Shown piece by piece: positions 5,067-8,503 of a stretch of 8,503 nt of DNA. Under the pieces are notes generated by a model. The model searched no databases and was not told where the DNA came from. It saw only the letters and a program-made list of their open reading frames with translations. The stretch's first letter is position 1. The number at the start of each line of letters is the position of its first letter. The position numbers were made by a program, and so were the translations under genes. The stretch comes from Chloroflexota bacterium (lineage in GTDB: Bacteria; Chloroflexota; FW602-bin22; JAMCYS01): positions 1 to 8,503 of the forward strand of contig JAJZQK010000111.1 of NCBI GenBank assembly GCA_021847625.1, given 5' to 3'.

Positions 5067-6065
5067 GTGGTTTCGGTGGTCGTCTTTGCCGTGCTCCAAC
5101 TGGGGATAATGACTGGTCTGGTGAACAATTACCAGCAGTCGATTCTGACCTATGCCTGCATCTTCGCCACCTACGCGCTCGGTCTCAACGTCATTTACGG
5201 CTACAACGGCCAGTTCTCGCTGGGGCACGCCGCGTTCTATGGTATCGGCGCTTACGCCTCCGCCTTGGTTACGAAGCAGCTGTTTGGCGGTGCGGCTTAT
5301 TCCCTCCCGCTGGCTCTGCTGACTGGCGGCCTTGTAGCGGCGGTCCTCGGTTTCGTGATTGGCCTGCCGATTCTGCGCCTGCGTTCGGACTACCTGGGCA
5401 TCGCCACACTGGGCTTCGGCGTGATGGTGAAGGTGCTGTTCGACAACGCCGACGCCGTCATCCCTGCCATGGGCGGTTCGCGGGGCATGACCGGCATTCC
5501 CAAGTTGACGACGTTTGCCTGGGCCTTCTTCGTGTTGGTGGCAGCGGTCATACTGGTGCGCAACCTGGTTTACTCGAGCCACGGGCGGGCGGTCGTGTCC
5601 ATCCGCGAGGACGAAATCGCCGCCGACACGATGGGCATCGATACCACCAGGTACAAGACGCTAGCCTTCGTCGTCGGCTGCTTCCTGGCCGGGGTGGCCG
5701 GCTCTCTCTACGCCCATCTATACGTGTTCCTGCATCCCTCGAACTTCGACTTTCTGAAGTCCGTCGACGTGCTGATGGTCGTCGTTCTCGGCGGGCTCGG
5801 AAGCATCACGGGTACGATCGTGGCCGCGATAGGCTGGGTCTTCCTGTTGGAGGGCCTGCGCGTGGTTCTGCCGATGGAGTTGCTGGACTGGCGGATGGTC
5901 ATCTACCCGCTGGTGATGATCATCGTGATGATCGCACGGCCGCGGGGCCTAATGGGAGGCATAGAGTACGGCCCGCTGCGGCAGGGGCGCGCATCGCGAC
6001 GCCCGGCTCTGGCAGAGACGCCGCCGGCAGGGGGGCTGCCGCAGGAGGAAGTTCACATTGGCTGA
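5067..6065 (+). CDS. livM: Branched-chain amino acid ABC transporter permease LivM
   Basis: A LivM-family permease of 332 residues from GTG 5067. The signature LGLNVIYGYNGQFSLGHAAF (38-57), followed by YGIGAY, marks the family. The loop VVSIREDEIAADTMGIDTTR (176-195) is the ATPase contact, and VLGGLGSITGT (240-250) is the second conserved membrane motif. It is the partner of LivH in the membrane channel. The start is uncertain. The best ribosome binding site serves ATG 5037, but that frame hits TGA at 5046, so GTG 5067, which has no clear ribosome binding site, is the first usable start. This removes only about ten residues before the first membrane helix, so the protein may still work, perhaps by reinitiation. 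The polar C-terminal tail (about 300-332) overlaps the livG start by eight nt. Confidence 0.88.
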   Translation: MVSVVVFAVLQLGIMTGLVNNYQQSILTYACIFATYALGLNVIYGYNGQFSLGHAAFYGIGAYASALVTKQLFGGAAYSLPLALLTGGLVAAVLGFVIGLPILRLRSDYLGIATLGFGVMVKVLFDNADAVIPAMGGSRGMTGIPKLTTFAWAFFVLVAAVILVRNLVYSSHGRAVVSIREDEIAADTMGIDTTRYKTLAFVVGCFLAGVAGSLYAHLYVFLHPSNFDFLKSVDVLMVVVLGGLGSITGTIVAAIGWVFLLEGLRVVLPMELLDWRMVIYPLVMIIVMIARPRGLMGGIEYGPLRQGRASRRPALAETPPAGGLPQEEVHIG

Positions 6066-6849
6066 AGCTGGCGCTAGTCTAAGGACTGTGCTGGAGGCGG
6101 ACCGCCTGACGATCCACTTCGGCGGTCTCAAAGCGGTACAGGACGTCTCGTTTTCCGTGCAAGCGGGCGAGCTGGTTGGCATCATCGGGCCCAACGGCGC
6201 CGGCAAGACGACGGTCTTCAACCTGATCACCGGCATCTACACGCCCACCAGCGGCGATATCCGCCTGAACGGCAAGAGCGTTGCCAACCTGAAGCCGTTC
6301 CAGATCACCGACCGGGGCGTGGCGCGAACGTTCCAGAACATCCGCCTTTTCCAGGGGCTGAGCGTGCTGGACAATGTGCGCATTGCCTATCACAGAAACG
6401 TTCGCTACGGGGTCGCTGCCGGGATGCTGCGCCTGCCCTCCTTCCAGAAAGAGGAGCAGGACATCACCGAGCGGGCGTTGGACCTGCTCAAGGTGTTTGG
6501 CCTGGAAGACAGGAGCGAGGAACTGGCCAAGAACCTGCCCTACGGCGAGCAACGCCGATTGGAGATCGCTCGCGCGCTGGCCACCCAGCCGGAGCTGCTC
6601 CTGCTCGACGAGCCCGCCGCCGGCATGAACCCGAACGAGTCCGTGCGGCTGATGGCCCTCATCAACTTCGTCCGCGAGCGCTTTCACTTGACAATTCTGT
6701 TGATTGAGCATCAAATGCGCGTAGTGATGGGCATCTGCGAGCGCATCTACGTGATGGACTTCGGAGAAGTAATCGCCCACGGCACGCCGAAGGCGATTCA
6801 GAGCGATCCGAAGGTCATCGAAGCATATCTAGGGAAGGGCGTAGCCTAG
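6058..6849 (+). CDS. livG: Branched-chain amino acid ABC transporter ATPase LivG
   Basis: A 263-residue cytoplasmic ABC ATPase that powers the LivHM channel. Walker A is GPNGAGKTT (44-52, K50), the Q-loop is TFQNIRLF (Q93), the signature is the LivG-typical LPYGEQRRLE (160-169) in place of LSGGQ, Walker B is LLLLDEP (180-186) with catalytic E185, and the switch histidine is H218 in IEHQM. The ending KVIEAYLG (252-259) is typical of LivG. The start is TTG: AGGAGGAA (6043-6050) lies exactly seven nt before it, and later start candidates lack such a site. It overlaps livM by eight nt, suggesting translational coupling, and its TAG stop directly abuts the livF ATG. Confidence 0.95.
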   Translation: MAEAGASLRTVLEADRLTIHFGGLKAVQDVSFSVQAGELVGIIGPNGAGKTTVFNLITGIYTPTSGDIRLNGKSVANLKPFQITDRGVARTFQNIRLFQGLSVLDNVRIAYHRNVRYGVAAGMLRLPSFQKEEQDITERALDLLKVFGLEDRSEELAKNLPYGEQRRLEIARALATQPELLLLDEPAAGMNPNESVRLMALINFVRERFHLTILLIEHQMRVVMGICERIYVMDFGEVIAHGTPKAIQSDPKVIEAYLGKGVA

Positions 6850-7572
6850 ATGCTACTCGAAGTGAAAGATCTCCAAGTATCATACGGTGCCATCGCGGCG
6901 CTAAGGGGCGTCTCGTTCTCCGTCAACGAAGGCGAAATCGTCACGCTCATCGGCGCCAACGGGGCCGGGAAGAGCACGATCCTGCGCACCATCTCGGGGC
7001 TGGTCCGCCCGCGGGCGGGGTCCGTCCACTTTGCCGACGGCGACGTTACCCAGGTGCAGGCGCATAAGCTGGTCGCCATGGGCATCTCCCACGTGCCGGA
7101 AGGGCGGCGGGTCTTCTCGAACCTCTCCGTCTACGAGAACCTGCGCATGGGCGCTTACACCCAGAAGAGCAAGGAAGACGTGCAGAAGGGGCTGGACCGT
7201 GTATTCACGCGCTTTCCGCGCCTGAAGGAGCGCCTGCACCAATCCGCCGGCACGCTGTCCGGCGGTGAGCAGCAGATGCTGGCGATGGGGCGGGGCCTGA
7301 TGGCCAACCCGCGTATCCTCCTGCTAGACGAGCCTTCGATGGGTCTCGCCCCGATTCTGGTGCAGCAGATCTTCGACATCATCGCCGAGATCAACCAGAC
7401 GGGCACGAGCATCCTGTTGGTTGAGCAGAACGCCAATATGGCGCTCTCCATCGCCAATCGGGCCCATGTGCTGGAGACGGGAGAGATCGTGCTGTCCGGG
7501 GCGGCCTCCGAACTGCGGAACGACCCCAAGATCCAGGAAGCCTACCTCGGCGAGGCGAAGGCGCTGGTCTAA
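6850..7572 (+). CDS. livF: Branched-chain amino acid ABC transporter ATPase LivF
   Basis: A 240-residue ABC ATPase, the second nucleotide-binding subunit of the transporter. Walker A is GANGAGKST (35-43, K41), the signature is LSGGEQQ (136-142), and Walker B is LLLDEP (157-162) with catalytic E161. As usual for LivF, VPEGRRVF (82-89) takes the Q-loop place and VEQNA has Q193 where most ABC ATPases have the switch His. The ending KIQEAYLG is typical. The ATG follows the livG stop with no gap; GAAGGG about 11 nt upstream is the likely ribosome binding site, inside the end of livG. It is the last gene of the operon, with a terminator 27 nt after its stop. Confidence 0.95.
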   Translation: MLLEVKDLQVSYGAIAALRGVSFSVNEGEIVTLIGANGAGKSTILRTISGLVRPRAGSVHFADGDVTQVQAHKLVAMGISHVPEGRRVFSNLSVYENLRMGAYTQKSKEDVQKGLDRVFTRFPRLKERLHQSAGTLSGGEQQMLAMGRGLMANPRILLLDEPSMGLAPILVQQIFDIIAEINQTGTSILLVEQNANMALSIANRAHVLETGEIVLSGAASELRNDPKIQEAYLGEAKALV

Positions 7573-7599
7573 ACAGTCCGGCCTAGCCCTTGGCGGACG

Positions 7600-7631
7600 G
7601 GCCGCTAGCAGAATGGGCTAGCGGCCATTTT
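7600..7631 (+). terminator. Intrinsic terminator of the liv operon
   Basis: GGCCGCTAGC (7600-7609) pairs perfectly with GCTAGCGGCC (7617-7626) over a seven-nt loop, followed by ATTTTGG. The 10-bp GC-rich stem just after livF makes it the operon terminator, although the T-tract is only four T. Confidence 0.8.
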
Positions 7632-7664
7632 GGCGTCGTCCCCCCGGAATGGTTGCCGTCTGGG

Positions 7665-7715
7665 GTGTAGGGGCGCGGTCGCCGCGCCCTCGGGGGCGTC
7701 TCGCCGCCTCTACAC
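7665..7715. repeat. Palindromic repeat element 1 (GTAGGGGCG type)
   Basis: An outer imperfect inverted repeat, GTGTAGGGGCG (7665-7675) against CGCCTCTACAC (7705-7715, 10 of 11), encloses a perfect GGGCGCGG/CCGCGCCC hairpin with a TCG loop (7671-7689) and a CGCCC/GGGCG stem. It looks like a REP/MITE-like unit and shares GTAGGGGCG with the palindrome at 7796-7820. Confidence 0.6.
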
Positions 7716-7755
7716 CGGCCGTCTTCACCCGGCGTGAGCGGCCGCCCGCCTCTGT

Positions 7756-7785
7756 CATTCCCCTGAAAATGGGGCAAGAGGAATG
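7756..7785. repeat. Short inverted repeat (CATTCC/GGAATG)
   Basis: CATTCC (7756-7761) and GGAATG (7780-7785) enclose CCCC/GGGG around TGAAAAT (the stems share bases at 7760-7761, so not all pairs form at once). The preceding TGT and the CATTCC core resemble the common TGTCATTCC-type intergenic repeats. Confidence 0.4.
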
Positions 7786-7795
7786 CCAACCCACC

Positions 7796-7823
7796 GTAGG
7801 GGCGACCGGCCGGTCGCCCCTGC
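7796..7823. repeat. Perfect 22-bp palindrome in a GTAGGGGCG repeat
   Basis: GGGGCGACCGG (7799-7809) is followed immediately by its exact reverse complement (7810-7820). Flanking GTA and TGC extend it with one mismatch per side. It shares the GTAGGGGCG start with element 1. As RNA it would fold in either orientation; as DNA it could be a protein site or a transposase-mobilised REP unit. Confidence 0.7.
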
Positions 7824-7828
7824 ACATA

Positions 7829-7943
7829 CCGGATGGATCGGCGCCGAGCCCGTTTTCATCAGGCGTTGGTGGCCGTAGGCTATGAGGAATTCCCGCGCAA
7901 GCGGGAATCCATCCGGTGACCGCCCATATTAGGCACCGGATGG
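7829..7943. repeat. Composite CCGGATGG inverted-repeat element
   Basis: CCGGATGGAT (7829-7838) is inverted exactly at 7907-7916, and CCATCCGGTG (7909-7918) is inverted again at 7934-7943 (CACCGGATGG). The central arm can therefore pair with either side. Inside lies a perfect ATTCCCGC/GCGGGAAT hairpin with a GCAA loop (7889-7908). It resembles mobile REP/MITE-type intergenic elements. It may also serve as the 3' end structure for the convergent gene at 7987. Confidence 0.6.
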
Positions 7944-7986
7944 CCGCCTGCGCGGGGATGGCAGGGACGCCGGCTCGCGTCAGGCC

Positions 7987-8503
7987 TTACTCCGACCGCT
8001 TCTTTACCTCTATGCCCGCGTTGCGCTCCAGGGGGATGATCTCGGCGACGATGCTCTCCCGGCCGAGGCCCAGGTTGCGCGTCTCTTGCAGCATCTGGAT
8101 CGCGAGCGAGCCTGCCAACAGGCGAACGCCGAGGCCCTTGCCCAATTCCACCGCCAGGTTAACATCCTTCTGCATGAGATCGACCATGAAGCCGGGGGCA
8201 AAGTCCCTCTTCAGGATGTTCGGCACGCTCTGGGCGAGCATGCGGCTGGCCCCGGAGCCGTTGCTGATGACGTCCTGGAGGAGCGCCGGGTCGATGCCGG
8301 CCTTGGTCCCCAGTACCATCCCCTCGGCCACGCCCATGAGGTTGATGGCGCCCAGCATGTTGTTGACGAGCTTAGTCACGGCGCCCGTGCCGACCTCGCC
8401 CATGTGGTAGATGCGCTGCCCCATGGCCAAGAGCAGCGGCCGGCAGCGCTCCAGCACCTCGGTCTTGCCGCCCACCATGATCGTCAGCGTGGCCTTCTCC
8501 GCC
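7987..8503 (-). CDS. 3-hydroxyisobutyrate dehydrogenase-family oxidoreductase, C-terminal part
   Basis: Partial: 172 codons and the stop are visible; the start and the N-terminal NAD(P)-binding fold lie beyond the right edge. The visible part opens with TLTIMVGG, and GTGAVTKLVNN supplies the catalytic lysine of the beta-hydroxyacid dehydrogenase family (visible residue 44). NNMLGAINLMGVAEGMVLGTKAGID and FMVDLMQKDVNLAVELGKGLG are typical of the all-helical C-terminal domain. Family members oxidise 3-hydroxyisobutyrate (valine breakdown) or reduce tartronate semialdehyde or related acids; which one cannot be told here. Its position next to a branched-chain amino acid importer hints at valine catabolism, but it is convergent and not in the operon. 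No strong terminator follows, only a GACGC/GCGTC stem (7966-7981) and the repeat beyond. Confidence 0.88.
   Translation of the reverse strand, partial: AEKATLTIMVGGKTEVLERCRPLLLAMGQRIYHMGEVGTGAVTKLVNNMLGAINLMGVAEGMVLGTKAGIDPALLQDVISNGSGASRMLAQSVPNILKRDFAPGFMVDLMQKDVNLAVELGKGLGVRLLAGSLAIQMLQETRNLGLGRESIVAEIIPLERNAGIEVKKRSE

Noticed and set aside
5045..6082. 345-codon plus-strand frame starting at TTG
   Set aside because: It is an out-of-phase shadow of livM with an Arg/Gly-rich translation; the livM frame carries all conserved motifs.
7583..7885. Overlapping small ORFs on both strands
   Set aside because: They are translations of the palindromic repeats (GDRPVAPT-like strings) and not proteins.
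7665..7943. CRISPR array
   Set aside because: Repeats differ in sequence and spacing and are palindromic units, not regular direct repeats with uniform spacers.

Overview
The window looks like a chromosomal metabolic region of a GC-rich bacterium. It uses GTG and TTG starts next to ATG, has a lipoprotein-type binding protein, a T-box leader (typical of Bacillota, Actinomycetota, Chloroflexota and a few other groups), and an intergenic cluster of short GTAGGGGCG-type palindromes. I associate that repeat style with Chloroflexota metagenome sequence, so Chloroflexota is my best guess (low confidence); a GC-rich Bacillota member is the main alternative.

Left part (1-2300): two related PLP-dependent sulfur amino acid genes are transcribed divergently. 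On the minus strand is the N-terminal part of an O-acetylhomoserine sulfhydrylase (metY-like). Its long leader is a clear T-box riboswitch with an AUG (methionine) specifier, a UGGU tRNA-end-binding bulge and a 16-bp terminator. On the plus strand is a complete gamma-family enzyme close to methionine gamma-lyase / cystathionine gamma-lyase, but lacking residues typical of true methionine gamma-lyase.

Middle (2300-7640): a complete branched-chain amino acid ABC transporter operon, livJ-livH-livM-livG-livF, reads on the plus strand. It is preceded by a perfect consensus sigma-70 promoter and a roughly 400-nt leader. The last 100 nt of that leader can fold into a nested pseudoknot just before the livJ ribosome binding site, with a possible anti-Shine-Dalgarno segment; this is the best candidate here for something undescribed. 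A hairpin without a T-tract separates livJ from livH, and a good terminator follows livF. The natural start of livM has an in-frame TGA at codon 4, so the permease must start at a downstream GTG, or the gene is mutated, or the base is an error.

Right part (7640-8503): about 300 bp of palindromic and inverted repeats, then the C-terminal part of a 3-hydroxyisobutyrate dehydrogenase-family oxidoreductase on the minus strand.

Together the genes concern methionine synthesis or breakdown and the uptake, perhaps also catabolism, of branched-chain amino acids. The links between the two halves are inferred from proximity only.
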